Shown here: piece by piece, positions 1 to 5,691 of the stretch | How the letters are laid out: the number at the start of each line of letters is the position of its first letter | Numbering within the stretch: position 1 is the first letter of the stretch | Assembly: GCA_947167535.1 (NCBI GenBank) | Contig: CAMVIL010000089.1 | Coordinates: 1 to 6,036 of the forward strand | Source of the DNA: an uncultured Ruminococcus sp. | Lineage (GTDB): Bacteria; Bacillota; Clostridia; Oscillospirales; Ruminococcaceae | Direction: 5' to 3' | DNA length: 6,036 nucleotides | Made by a program: the position numbers and the translations under genes | Notes under the pieces: model-generated | What the model saw: only the letters and a program-made list of their open reading frames with translations | Database searches by the model: none | What the model was told of the DNA's origin: nothing

Positions 1-3
1 AGT

Positions 4-705
4 TTGAGCAAGAAACTCAGGATACCCGAAAACTCCCCTCTGAGACCGTTTGTCGATAACGGCTGTTCCTTCGATGGTTTCTCTGATCTTCAGGTGCTGG
101 CACTTATTCTGGAAGATATTTTAGGCAGGAAAAAGTATGACATCGAAAAGCTCGCAGAGGCTCTTCTTGCAGATAATAGGACACTCGGCGGCGTTGTTCA
201 CGCATCCTCAAAGTCGCTCACGAAATACATGGACTTCGATGACGTTGTGAAGTTCAAGCAGATTGGCGCGATGCACAGATACATCATGCATGAGCGCTGC
301 AAACTCCCGATCAAATTGTCCGATAATGATTCGCTCAAAGCGCTGCTTTCGGCCGTATTCTTCGAGGAACGAGAAGAGGTGGTGTATGTCTTTCCTGTAG
401 TCAAAGGAAAGATCGTGGCGGAGTATCCCGTTGAAAGCGGCAGTGAAAGTTCCGTCAGCCTGTCGGTGCGCAGTATCAGGAACAGGCTTGAAAATACCTG
501 CGGCTGCACCGAATTCATAATGGCGCACAATCACCCCGACGGCAATGCCGAGCCTTCCGAGCAGGACATGATCGTCACCGGAAGCATCTACGACGCGCTT
601 GGCAAGCAGGGATATAAGCTGCTCGTCCATTACATCTACACCAAAAACGCCATAACGCCGATCTCGCCCGAGAAGGCGTATACGTCATATTTCTTTTTCA
701 AATAA
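4..705 (+). CDS. radC: RadC-family JAB/MPN domain protein (possibly 5'-extended beyond window)
   Basis: The 233-residue product matches the layout of RadC (UPF0758) proteins. An N-terminal helical region of about 100 residues (Leu-Arg-x-Phe-x-x-Asn-Gly near residue 13, then a Leu-rich stretch) is followed by a JAB/MPN fold. The zinc-binding JAMM motif is intact: HxH at H175/H177, then S185 and D188, in the usual H-x-H-P-x-G-x(4)-S-x-x-D spacing; acidic residues around 121-125 could supply the upstream Glu. RadC was once called a DNA repair protein, but its biochemical role is not settled. The N-terminal half lacks a recognisable Gly-x-Gly helix-hairpin-helix signature, so it is a divergent member. 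The start used is a TTG four bases into the window; no ribosome site can be seen and the frame is open to the edge, so the true start may lie upstream. It is convergent with rpsT. Family assignment is firm, function is not. Confidence 0.88.
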   Translation: MSKKLRIPENSPLRPFVDNGCSFDGFSDLQVLALILEDILGRKKYDIEKLAEALLADNRTLGGVVHASSKSLTKYMDFDDVVKFKQIGAMHRYIMHERCKLPIKLSDNDSLKALLSAVFFEEREEVVYVFPVVKGKIVAEYPVESGSESSVSLSVRSIRNRLENTCGCTEFIMAHNHPDGNAEPSEQDMIVTGSIYDALGKQGYKLLVHYIYTKNAITPISPEKAYTSYFFFK

Positions 706-708
706 AAA

Positions 709-727
709 GCCCCGCGGATATCGGGGC
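709..727 (-). terminator. GC-rich hairpin, second terminator downstream of rpsT
   Basis: A perfect 6-bp stem, GCCCCG (709-714) with CGGGGC (722-727), encloses a 7-base loop. Read on the - strand it is followed by five T (complement of 704-708), which fits a Rho-independent terminator for leftward transcription from rpsT. On the + strand it is followed by A-rich sequence, so it is unlikely to end radC. It overlaps the tail of radC only through the U-run. Confidence 0.6.
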
Positions 728-729
728 AT

Positions 730-759
730 AAAAAAGTCTCCGACCGAGATCGGAGACTT
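730..759 (-). terminator. Main rpsT terminator, probably bidirectional
   Basis: A perfect 10-bp stem (734-743 with 750-759) with a 6-base loop. On the - strand the stem runs straight into a T run (complement of 730-735), the normal form of an intrinsic terminator 20 bases after the rpsT stop. On the + strand it is followed by a weaker T-rich stretch (762-769), so it can plausibly also end radC transcription. Confidence 0.85.
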
Positions 760-778
760 AATTCTTTTTACAAGCTGA

Positions 779-1033
779 TTACTTAGCGAGAGACTTAGCA
801 AGAGCAGACTTCTTTCTTGCAGCATTGTTCTTGTGGAGAATGCCCTTGGTGCAAGCCATGTCTACCTTTCTGATAGCCTCCTTAACAACAACTTCCTTGT
901 TGTCAGCGTTGTCAGCAACTGCCGCAGCAGCCTTCTTGAGAGCAGTCTTGAGGTCGCTCTTTACAGCCTTGTTTCTAGCAGCCTTCTCAGCGTTAACTCT
1001 TACTCTCTTCTTTGCAGATTTGATGTTTGCCAT
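779..1033 (-). CDS. rpsT: 30S ribosomal protein S20
   Basis: The 84-residue, very basic product begins MANIKSAKKR, the standard S20 N-terminus, and continues with long Ala/Lys/Arg-rich helices and a typical Lys-Ser-Ala-Leu-Ala-Lys end. S20 is a primary binder of 16S rRNA in the small subunit. The length is normal for the family. The frame can be read 26 codons further upstream, but the ATG at 1033 is right: the S20 signature starts there and a strong AGGGAGG (1044-1050) sits 10 bases upstream. Codon use is strongly biased (AGA for Arg, AAG for Lys, GCT for Ala), as expected for a highly expressed gene. It is divergent from gpr, is transcribed alone from the promoter at 1159-1187, and ends in a double hairpin. 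Confidence 0.97.
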   Translation of the reverse strand: MANIKSAKKRVRVNAEKAARNKAVKSDLKTALKKAAAAVADNADNKEVVVKEAIRKVDMACTKGILHKNNAARKKSALAKSLAK

Positions 1034-1074
1034 AAGTGTTTTACCTCCCTTTTTGCGCGACAGTAACTGCCGTG

Positions 1075-1095
1075 CGAATAGTTTCCGCTTATTCG
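1075..1095 (-). promoter_or_regulatory. Hairpin in the rpsT 5' leader
   Basis: From the predicted start near 1152 to the ATG at 1033 the rpsT mRNA would carry a leader of about 120 bases, long for a single short gene. Inside it CGAATA (1075-1080) pairs with TATTCG (1090-1095) around a 9-base loop, and the heptamer GCAGTTA occurs on both sides in the mRNA sense. Ribosomal protein leaders are often autoregulatory, and S20 regulates its own synthesis in E. coli; a similar role here is only a guess. Confidence 0.35.
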
Positions 1096-1158
1096 GATAA
1101 ACTAACTGCATGACTGAGAGGGAACATACAGATAGCTATTTAAACAAGCATTGTGAAT

Positions 1159-1187
1159 ATTATATCATATTTTTTCTCAGATTGCAA
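1159..1187 (-). promoter_or_regulatory. Sigma-A promoter for rpsT
   Basis: On the - strand, TTGCAA (1182-1187, 4 of 6 consensus bases) and a perfect TATAAT (1159-1164) are separated by exactly 17 bp, within an AT-rich gap. Transcription should start near 1152. Position and direction suit rpsT only. Confidence 0.75.
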
Positions 1188-1260
1188 GCCTTTTTTTGAA
1201 GAAATTGCAAATTTTTTATATAAACTTTTTAGGCATATATAACAAAATTAGTATAACGAG

Positions 1261-1266
1261 AAGGAG
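1261..1266 (+). promoter_or_regulatory. Ribosome binding site fixing the gpr start
   Basis: AAGGAG ends 7 bases before the ATG at 1274. The only earlier start in frame, a TTG at 1196, has no ribosome site and would add a Phe/Ile/Lys-rich extension translated from AT-rich spacer, so the ATG is preferred. Confidence 0.85.
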
Positions 1267-1273
1267 TGGAGAA

Positions 1274-2119
1274 ATGGCACTGAATACAGACCTTGCCGTG
1301 GAGTCATTCCGCGGTCTGTCAGATGCCTCCCGTATTTCGGGAGTGGTTTCCGAAGAATACTACGACAGCGACGCCGCAGCGACTGTCAGCAGGACAGAGA
1401 TAATCTCTGGCGAAGCTGCCGAGAAGCTGGGAAAACCGAAGGGCGTCTATATCACGATAGAATGCGATAAGCCGCTTAGCGAATACGCGGGGGATATGGT
1501 GACTCAGCAGCGCGTCGTGCTTATTTCTGAATGCATTTCCGAAGTCTGCGCGGCAAGCGACGAAACGCTGGTGCTGGGGCTCGGCAACAGAGATATCACC
1601 CCTGATGCGCTGGGTCCTCTGATCGCCGAGAGGATCTTCGCCACACGGCATATCAAACGCTGTGCTTCTGAGTTTTTCGGACTCGGCATGGCGCAGGTGT
1701 CCGCTGTGTCGGCGGGAGTCATGGCAAAGACGGGCATCGAATCTCAGGAGATCGCCTCATCCCTCTGCAAAACTGTCTCGCCCGCGCAGGTCATAGTCTG
1801 TGACGCCCTTGCCTGCGCCGAGCCTTCTCACATGGGCAGGACTATCCAGCTCTGCTCGACAGGTATATCTCCAGGAAGCGGCGTGGAAAACGCCCGCGCC
1901 GAGCTCTCAGAGCGATTTCTCGGCGTCCCCACAGCGGCGATAGGAATACCCACTGTTTCACGCCTGATGTCCGACGACACCCGCTTCGACAGCCTGATGG
2001 TCACTCCGCGACAGATAGACAAGCTGATAAAAGCAGGCGCGGAACTCATCTCCACGGCGATAAACAGCTTCCTTCACCCCGAACTGACCGCAGACGAGAT
2101 CAATTCTATCCTGTGGTGA
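1274..2119 (+). CDS. gpr: Spore germination protease GPR
   Basis: GPR degrades the small acid-soluble proteins that coat spore DNA when spores germinate. The 281-residue product carries the family's landmarks in order: TDLAVE (5-10), KPKGVYITIE (54-63), GLGN (102-105), TPDALGP (109-115), TRH (124-126), GVMAKTGIE (148-156), CDALA (176-180), TGISPGSG (196-203) and GIPTV (224-228). D111 and D177 probably correspond to the two aspartates implicated in catalysis in Bacillus GPR. It is shorter than the Bacillus protein (about 370 residues). Only four residues precede TDLAVE, whereas Bacillus GPR is made with a propeptide of about 15-16 residues removed at this point. Ser195 replaces the Asp usually seen before TGI. 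Start is set by AAGGAG at 1261. It stands divergent to rpsT, as in many Firmicutes. Sporulation-sigma control is expected, but I found no convincing box. Confidence 0.92.
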   Translation: MALNTDLAVESFRGLSDASRISGVVSEEYYDSDAAATVSRTEIISGEAAEKLGKPKGVYITIECDKPLSEYAGDMVTQQRVVLISECISEVCAASDETLVLGLGNRDITPDALGPLIAERIFATRHIKRCASEFFGLGMAQVSAVSAGVMAKTGIESQEIASSLCKTVSPAQVIVCDALACAEPSHMGRTIQLCSTGISPGSGVENARAELSERFLGVPTAAIGIPTVSRLMSDDTRFDSLMVTPRQIDKLIKAGAELISTAINSFLHPELTADEINSILW

Positions 2120-2121
2120 CC

Positions 2122-2574
2122 TTACAGCTTCTTGAAAAAGCTGACGTGGGTCTCAAGCTCCCCGAATCCGTTCTTCTTGTAGAATCTGTACGAGGGCTTG
2201 CCGCTGTCTGTCTGGAGAAATATCCCCGCGACACCGCGCTTTTTAATGTCCTCTTCGATCATAGCCATAAATCTTGAGCCGATGTTTTGCCTCTGCATAT
2301 CGGGAGATACGCAGAACTCCTCGATGATGTAATTGGTGCCTTCCCACCAGTGCCTCAGCATCCCGAGGGAGACAGCCGCCAGCTTTCCGTCGATCACAAG
2401 ACCGTAGTTGAGTTTGTTCCGTGAGCCTGAGACATCTTTTATGTATTCCATCAGTTGTTCGGTGTCGCTCCAGTCGTCGTTCCAGGGCTCGCCGGCAAAG
2501 GCGGATCTGTAAAGCTTGGCGACCTCTTCAAGAGAACTGTCGTCCAGCTCGATAAAGCATTCGTTTGTTTCCAT
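2122..2574 (-). CDS. GNAT-family N-acetyltransferase
   Basis: The 150-residue product is a single GNAT domain, the fold that transfers an acetyl group from acetyl-CoA to an amine. Visible signs are the N-terminal FAGEPWNDDWS segment (26-36), common in Clostridia GNATs and in some aminoglycoside 6'-acetyltransferase-like proteins; the core strand EEFCVSPDMQ (85-94); the acetyl-CoA pyrophosphate loop Q94-R-Q-N-I-G-S100; and the C-terminal FYKKNGF (131-137). The substrate cannot be told: small amine, peptide N-terminus or drug are all possible, and the resemblance is too general to claim resistance. The ATG at 2574 follows AAGGAG (2584-2589) by 9 bases. It is a single-gene unit with a perfect promoter, and its stop lies 2 bp from the stop of the convergent gpr, with no terminator between. 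Confidence 0.88.
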   Translation of the reverse strand: METNECFIELDDSSLEEVAKLYRSAFAGEPWNDDWSDTEQLMEYIKDVSGSRNKLNYGLVIDGKLAAVSLGMLRHWWEGTNYIIEEFCVSPDMQRQNIGSRFMAMIEEDIKKRGVAGIFLQTDSGKPSYRFYKKNGFGELETHVSFFKKL

Positions 2575-2610
2575 GTTTCAGATCTCCTTATGCAATTGTT
2601 TCCGAAATTG

Positions 2611-2639
2611 ATTATAACACATTTGCCTCGTAATGTCAA
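2611..2639 (-). promoter_or_regulatory. Perfect consensus sigma-A promoter for the GNAT gene
   Basis: On the - strand TTGACA (2634-2639) and TATAAT (2611-2616) are both exact, with a 17-bp spacer. Transcription should start near 2604, about 30 bases before the GNAT ATG. The -35 box shares its first two T with the U-run of the preceding terminator. Confidence 0.9.
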
Positions 2640-2670
2640 AAAAACACTTCCGACCAAAAAATCGGAAGTG
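2638..2670 (-). terminator. Intrinsic terminator of the solute-binding protein gene
   Basis: A perfect 9-bp stem (CACTTCCGA 2645-2653 with TCGGAAGTG 2662-2670) with an 8-base loop is followed on the - strand by seven T (complement of 2638-2644). It lies 42 bases past the stop of the binding-protein gene. The + strand also ends in T-rich sequence (2672-2682), so it could work both ways, though no + gene enters it. Confidence 0.92.
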
Positions 2671-2712
2671 CTTTTTCGTTTTTTGAGAAGAGCCTTGAAA
2701 AAGGCTTTGTTA

Positions 2713-4158
2713 TCATTCGGTAGGAGTATCGGAGATCTTGGTGTTAGCCTCGTTGATAAGGAAGTCAACAGCCTTCTCGTTAGCAGAACGGCACTCGGTC
2801 CAAGTGGTAGCGCCGCCGCCGGTAACCATTGTAGCCTGAGATACTGTCATCATAAGAGCGTCCATCTCGGAGGATACGCCGCTCTGGAAGTCGAATACAG
2901 GGTTGGCAAGAGCCATCTCGTGGATCTTGTTCTTCATGTCAACCATGTCCTGATTCCACTTGTACTCCTCGGTGAGAGTCTTTTCGGTGATCTCCTGAGT
3001 GTTGTTCTTAGCTACCATCAGGCAGTTCATGTAAGCTGCAAAGCCGTCGGGATTGGGAGCGCCCTTGCAGAGGTTGAAGCCTTCAACTCTGGAGGAGATG
3101 TAGTATGTATCGCTGTCGGGATCTCTGGGCATCGGAACGAACATGATCTCGCCTGCCTCAACATCACCGAAGGGCTTAGCATTCTCAACAGAGCACTCAA
3201 TACCCCACAGACCAACAGGGATAAACAGGGTCTGATAGGTGCCGAGACCTTCACCGGTAGTACCGTCGCCTCTGGTGCTCCAGTTGTTGGAGGAGCGGTC
3301 GAATACAACGCCGGACTGCTTCTGGAGCTCGTACATGAAGTTCTGTACCTTTTCGATCTGAGGATCAGCCATGTAGTTTACAAGCTTACCGTCCTCAAGT
3401 CCTATCATCGGCTTGCCGCAGGACTCGGAGATAGCCTTAACATACCAATAACCGTCAAGACCTGCTCTGTCGCTGCCTTCAGCGCCGCTGGAGATGAAGT
3501 CGTCGATCATATCCTTGAACTTGTCCCAGGTCCACTCGTCATTAGCAAACAGCTCAGCAGGATCGTCGAGACCGTTGTCAGCGATGGTAGTGGTGTTGTA
3601 TACGCAAACGTAGTTGGGAGATACGTCGATAACAGCTACATAGTGCTTGCCGTTGAAGAGGAACTGATCGCTGGAAGCCTTGGTCTCCTGCCACAGATCA
3701 GAATCCAGATCGATAACGTCATCGATGGGATCGAACATTCCCTTGATAGCGCCCTTGGGGAAAGTATCCATATCGGAAGCAGGGAAGAAGTCAGGAGAGT
3801 TCTTGCCCATAACCTGCGAAGCAAGGTCGTCGTAACGGGTGTTCCATGTGGTCTGGACCCACTTGATCTTACCGCCGTACTTCTGCTCGAACAGCTCAAG
3901 TCCGGGAGACTTAACAGCACCGTCGGTAGGATTGATATCATAATGTGCGAGCCACTTCAGTTCCTTGTTCTCAAGCTCGATATCAGGCAGCTGATCCTTC
4001 AGCTCGCTGATAGTTTCCTTATCCTCTTCGGAAAGGTCAACACCGGGCTTGGTGGTAGCTTCTTCCTTGCCTTCCTTCTTGGAAGGGCCGCAGGAAATAA
4101 GCGATGCAGCCAAAGTCAGAGCAAGAGAGCCTGCTAAAAGTTTCTTCATTGTTTTCAT
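2713..4158 (-). CDS. ABC transporter extracellular solute-binding lipoprotein (family 1, sugar type)
   Basis: The 481-residue product is a secreted substrate receptor for an ABC importer. It has a lipoprotein signal: basic start MKTMKK, a hydrophobic core (7-20) and the lipobox LISC with Cys23 as the lipidation site. A charged, flexible Lys/Glu linker (24-66) follows, then a two-lobed binding-protein fold; the EWTWDKF segment (208-214) and the FIPVGLWGIE region (312-321) are typical of family 1 sugar binders. Many Trp and Tyr suit carbohydrate binding, but the ligand is unknown. The start at 4158 is chosen over the ATG at 4149 and over an upstream extension because AGGAGG (4169-4174) is 10 bases away and the signal peptide begins there. 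No permease or ATPase gene is in the window. Codon bias resembles that of rpsT, implying high expression. It has its own promoter and terminator. Confidence 0.93.
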   Translation of the reverse strand: MKTMKKLLAGSLALTLAASLISCGPSKKEGKEEATTKPGVDLSEEDKETISELKDQLPDIELENKELKWLAHYDINPTDGAVKSPGLELFEQKYGGKIKWVQTTWNTRYDDLASQVMGKNSPDFFPASDMDTFPKGAIKGMFDPIDDVIDLDSDLWQETKASSDQFLFNGKHYVAVIDVSPNYVCVYNTTTIADNGLDDPAELFANDEWTWDKFKDMIDDFISSGAEGSDRAGLDGYWYVKAISESCGKPMIGLEDGKLVNYMADPQIEKVQNFMYELQKQSGVVFDRSSNNWSTRGDGTTGEGLGTYQTLFIPVGLWGIECSVENAKPFGDVEAGEIMFVPMPRDPDSDTYYISSRVEGFNLCKGAPNPDGFAAYMNCLMVAKNNTQEITEKTLTEEYKWNQDMVDMKNKIHEMALANPVFDFQSGVSSEMDALMMTVSQATMVTGGGATTWTECRSANEKAVDFLINEANTKISDTPTE

Positions 4159-4168
4159 CGGATAAAAA

Positions 4169-4174
4169 CCTCCT
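4169..4174 (-). promoter_or_regulatory. Ribosome binding site of the binding-protein gene
   Basis: A perfect AGGAGG on the - strand, 10 bases from the ATG at 4158 and 19 from the ATG at 4149, which decides in favour of 4158. Confidence 0.88.
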
Positions 4175-4222
4175 AAAAATCTAAAAGTATAAAATACCTG
4201 TTTTACATTACGAACCAATAAC

Positions 4223-4251
4223 ATTATAGCAAAAATGTGATATCTTTTCAA
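4223..4251 (-). promoter_or_regulatory. Sigma-A promoter (extended -10) for the binding-protein gene
   Basis: On the - strand TTGAAA (4246-4251, 5 of 6) and TATAAT (4223-4228, perfect) are separated by 17 bp, and TGC immediately precedes the -10 box, giving an extended -10. Transcription should start near 4216, leaving a leader of about 58 bases that contains AGGAGG. Confidence 0.88.
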
Positions 4252-4321
4252 TCGGCATTTTGCAATATAAACCCCCAACATTTTTAAGCGTTTTAGACAA
4301 ATACTTCGGGTTGCATGATAC

Positions 4322-4347
4322 GAATACGATTACAGAAAACGATTACC
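4322..4347. repeat. Tandem 13-bp direct repeat, candidate operator
   Basis: Two adjacent 13-mers, GAATACGATTACA (4322-4334) and GAAAACGATTACC (4335-4347), match at 11 of 13 positions. The core AACGATTA returns inverted as TAATCGTT at 4383-4390. The pair lies about 70-95 bases upstream of the -35 box of the binding-protein promoter, a normal place for an activator site. That it binds a regulator is inference. Confidence 0.45.
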
Positions 4348-4501
4348 AAAAACTAACGCAATCAATTATCAAAAAGTTTACATAATCGTTCCGAACGCTG
4401 AAAGGACATTCTTCGAGAATATACAAGCCCTCGAGGATGAAATCAACGGGGCTGTGTTCAAATTATTATATATTCTTGGTGAAATTTCCAAACTCTGCGG
4501 A

Positions 4502-5557
4502 TCACCTGATAAACTTGTCCTTGTATTCGGAGTATCTGACGCCGGTGATATCACTGCCCTTAAGGATGATATCCCTGATGATCCCACTTTCATTTCTCTC
4601 AAAAGCCGACGGAGAAAACAGCGCCAGATCATTCTCGGGATCGCAGAAGGGGAGCGTCAGCCTAACTGTCAGACCGTCCTCGTTTTTTGTAAACCCGAGT
4701 GAACCACCGTGCCTCAAAGCAAAAATATCGGCGATGGCTATGCCAAGACCTTCGCTGTCACCGCTGTCATTCCTGCCGGAGAATACCTGCCTGCTCTTTT
4801 CAAGCAGCTCGGTGTCGGCAGAAGAGCCGTTGTCGGTTATGTCTATACATATCTCGTCATCATGTCTGTACGCCTTGAGCGTGATCTTCTTGATCGGAGC
4901 GTCGCAGTAGAGCCACGCATTAGAGAGGAGATTAGAAACGCAAAATCCCAGTCCCGCCTTGTAAACACGGCAGAATAAGCCTTCTTCGCAGAGAAATTCA
5001 AACTCGGCGTCTGTCCTGCAGGAGATAAGCTTGCTGTATTCGCTGCAGGTGCGGTTGAGGGTGGCGTAGATGTCCGAGCAGGGCTGTGCCTTTTCGGCAG
5101 AGAGTATCATGAACAGCGCAGTCTTGTTTGAAAAGGAAGACATGATCCGCCTTATACCCAGCTCGTCAGGGTCGATACCCGCAGCCGATGTTCTTTCGGC
5201 AAGCTCGGAAATGATCTCCTTCAGCTCGTTGTTCTGCCGTGCGTATTCTCTGAAAGCTGCCAGCGGGGAAGCAATGTCCAGAACGGCTTTTGCATCGTAC
5301 ACTTCAAAGAGGAAGTAAGTGATCCTTCCGCCGAGCTTCACCGGAGTTATCTTCAGAGTGTCACCGCTTCCAAGCGCGATGCTTATCTCTTTGTCGGGCT
5401 TCTGATTTATAGCTTTTTTGTCAGCAGAGAGCAGCAGATCGCTGATCTTTCTGTCTGAATTTGTCCATATAGTCTCGAGATTGTAGTCGGTCAGAAATGC
5501 CTCGCGGCCTGCGTTTTTCATGATCTCGATCAGTATGCCGTAGTCTTTTTCACCCAT
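4502..5557 (-). CDS. Soluble protein with histidine-kinase-like ATPase (HATPase_c) domain, no phospho-acceptor His
   Basis: The 351-residue product has no signal peptide or membrane segment. Residues 1-90 look like a PAS-type sensor domain (for example AFLTDYNLETIWTNS at 20-34); 98-122 could form a helix or coiled coil. The C-terminal half shows the ATP-binding motifs of sensor kinases: N box V207-S-N-L-L-S-N-A214, G1 box DITDNG (239-244), and G2 box GLGIAIA (270-276). The Lys usual in the N box NAxKY is Leu216. The whole protein contains only two His, H232 and H283, both inside the ATPase domain; the expected dimerisation helices (100-180) have none and no SHELRTP-like H box. It may therefore be a pseudokinase, a kinase for another residue, or an ATP-dependent regulator. 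The ATG at 5557 has AAAGG 6 bases upstream. No response regulator gene is in the window. Confidence 0.8.
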   Translation of the reverse strand: MGEKDYGILIEIMKNAGREAFLTDYNLETIWTNSDRKISDLLLSADKKAINQKPDKEISIALGSGDTLKITPVKLGGRITYFLFEVYDAKAVLDIASPLAAFREYARQNNELKEIISELAERTSAAGIDPDELGIRRIMSSFSNKTALFMILSAEKAQPCSDIYATLNRTCSEYSKLISCRTDAEFEFLCEEGLFCRVYKAGLGFCVSNLLSNAWLYCDAPIKKITLKAYRHDDEICIDITDNGSSADTELLEKSRQVFSGRNDSGDSEGLGIAIADIFALRHGGSLGFTKNEDGLTVRLTLPFCDPENDLALFSPSAFERNESGIIRDIILKGSDITGVRYSEYKDKFIR

Positions 5558-5649
5558 AGTATGCCTTTCGGAACAGACGTTGTCCGACTGAAACAGAGAC
5601 GGAACGACGTATGAAATATTAATAAATCGTTATTTTATAAAACGGATGA

Positions 5650-5678
5650 ATTATATCATCGCTGAATATCCATGTCAA
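5650..5678 (-). promoter_or_regulatory. Perfect consensus sigma-A promoter for the kinase-like gene
   Basis: On the - strand TTGACA (5673-5678) and TATAAT (5650-5655) are exact, with a 17-bp spacer. Transcription should start near 5643, leaving a leader of about 85 bases before the ATG at 5557. Confidence 0.9.
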
Positions 5679-5691
5679 TTTTCATGTTTTA

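Larger units (their letters stand above)
4159..4501. other. 343-base intergenic region upstream of the binding-protein gene
   Basis: It holds the ribosome site (4169-4174), the promoter (4223-4251), a 13-bp tandem repeat (4322-4347) with an inverted partial copy (4383-4390), and the short 3' tail of the kinase-like transcript. I found no convincing terminator for that transcript: the best hairpin, AGCCC (4426-4430) with GGGCT (4449-4453), has a 5-bp stem and no T run, so read-through into the binding-protein gene is possible. No small gene with a ribosome site is visible. Confidence 0.6.

Noticed and set aside
1233..1257. Possible sporulation-sigma promoter for gpr (GCATA at 1233, TATAAC at 1252)
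   Set aside because: GCATA fits a sigma-F/G -35 core, but no CATnnTA-type -10 lies at the right distance. TATAAC as a sigma-A -10 would place the start almost on the ribosome site and has only a poor -35.
1196..1273. A 26-residue N-terminal extension of GPR from a TTG start that would supply a propeptide
   Set aside because: There is no ribosome site, the codons come from AT-rich spacer, and the AAGGAG at 1261 clearly serves the ATG at 1274.
2455..4137. A 560-codon open frame on the + strand, longer than the binding-protein gene it overlaps
   Set aside because: The - strand frame has a signal peptide, lipobox, AGGAGG, promoter and family motifs. The + frame has no ribosome site or recognisable domain and is kept open by the codon bias of the real gene.
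4426..4453. Possible terminator of the kinase-like transcript
   Set aside because: It has only a 5-bp stem with a large loop and no T run on the - strand.
4378..4632. An 84-codon - strand frame spanning the intergenic region and the end of the kinase-like gene
   Set aside because: It overlaps the kinase-like gene in another frame, has no ribosome site, and its Ser/Arg-rich composition is that of a shadow frame.
4358..4702. A + strand open stretch with a protein-like translation (for example FENIQALEDEINGAVFKLL), overlapping the end of the kinase-like gene
   Set aside because: It has no ATG, only a GTG at 4454 without a good ribosome site, and no promoter. Its 3' part is antisense to the better supported gene. 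A decayed gene remnant at 4380-4500 cannot be excluded; a translated search of that stretch would settle it.
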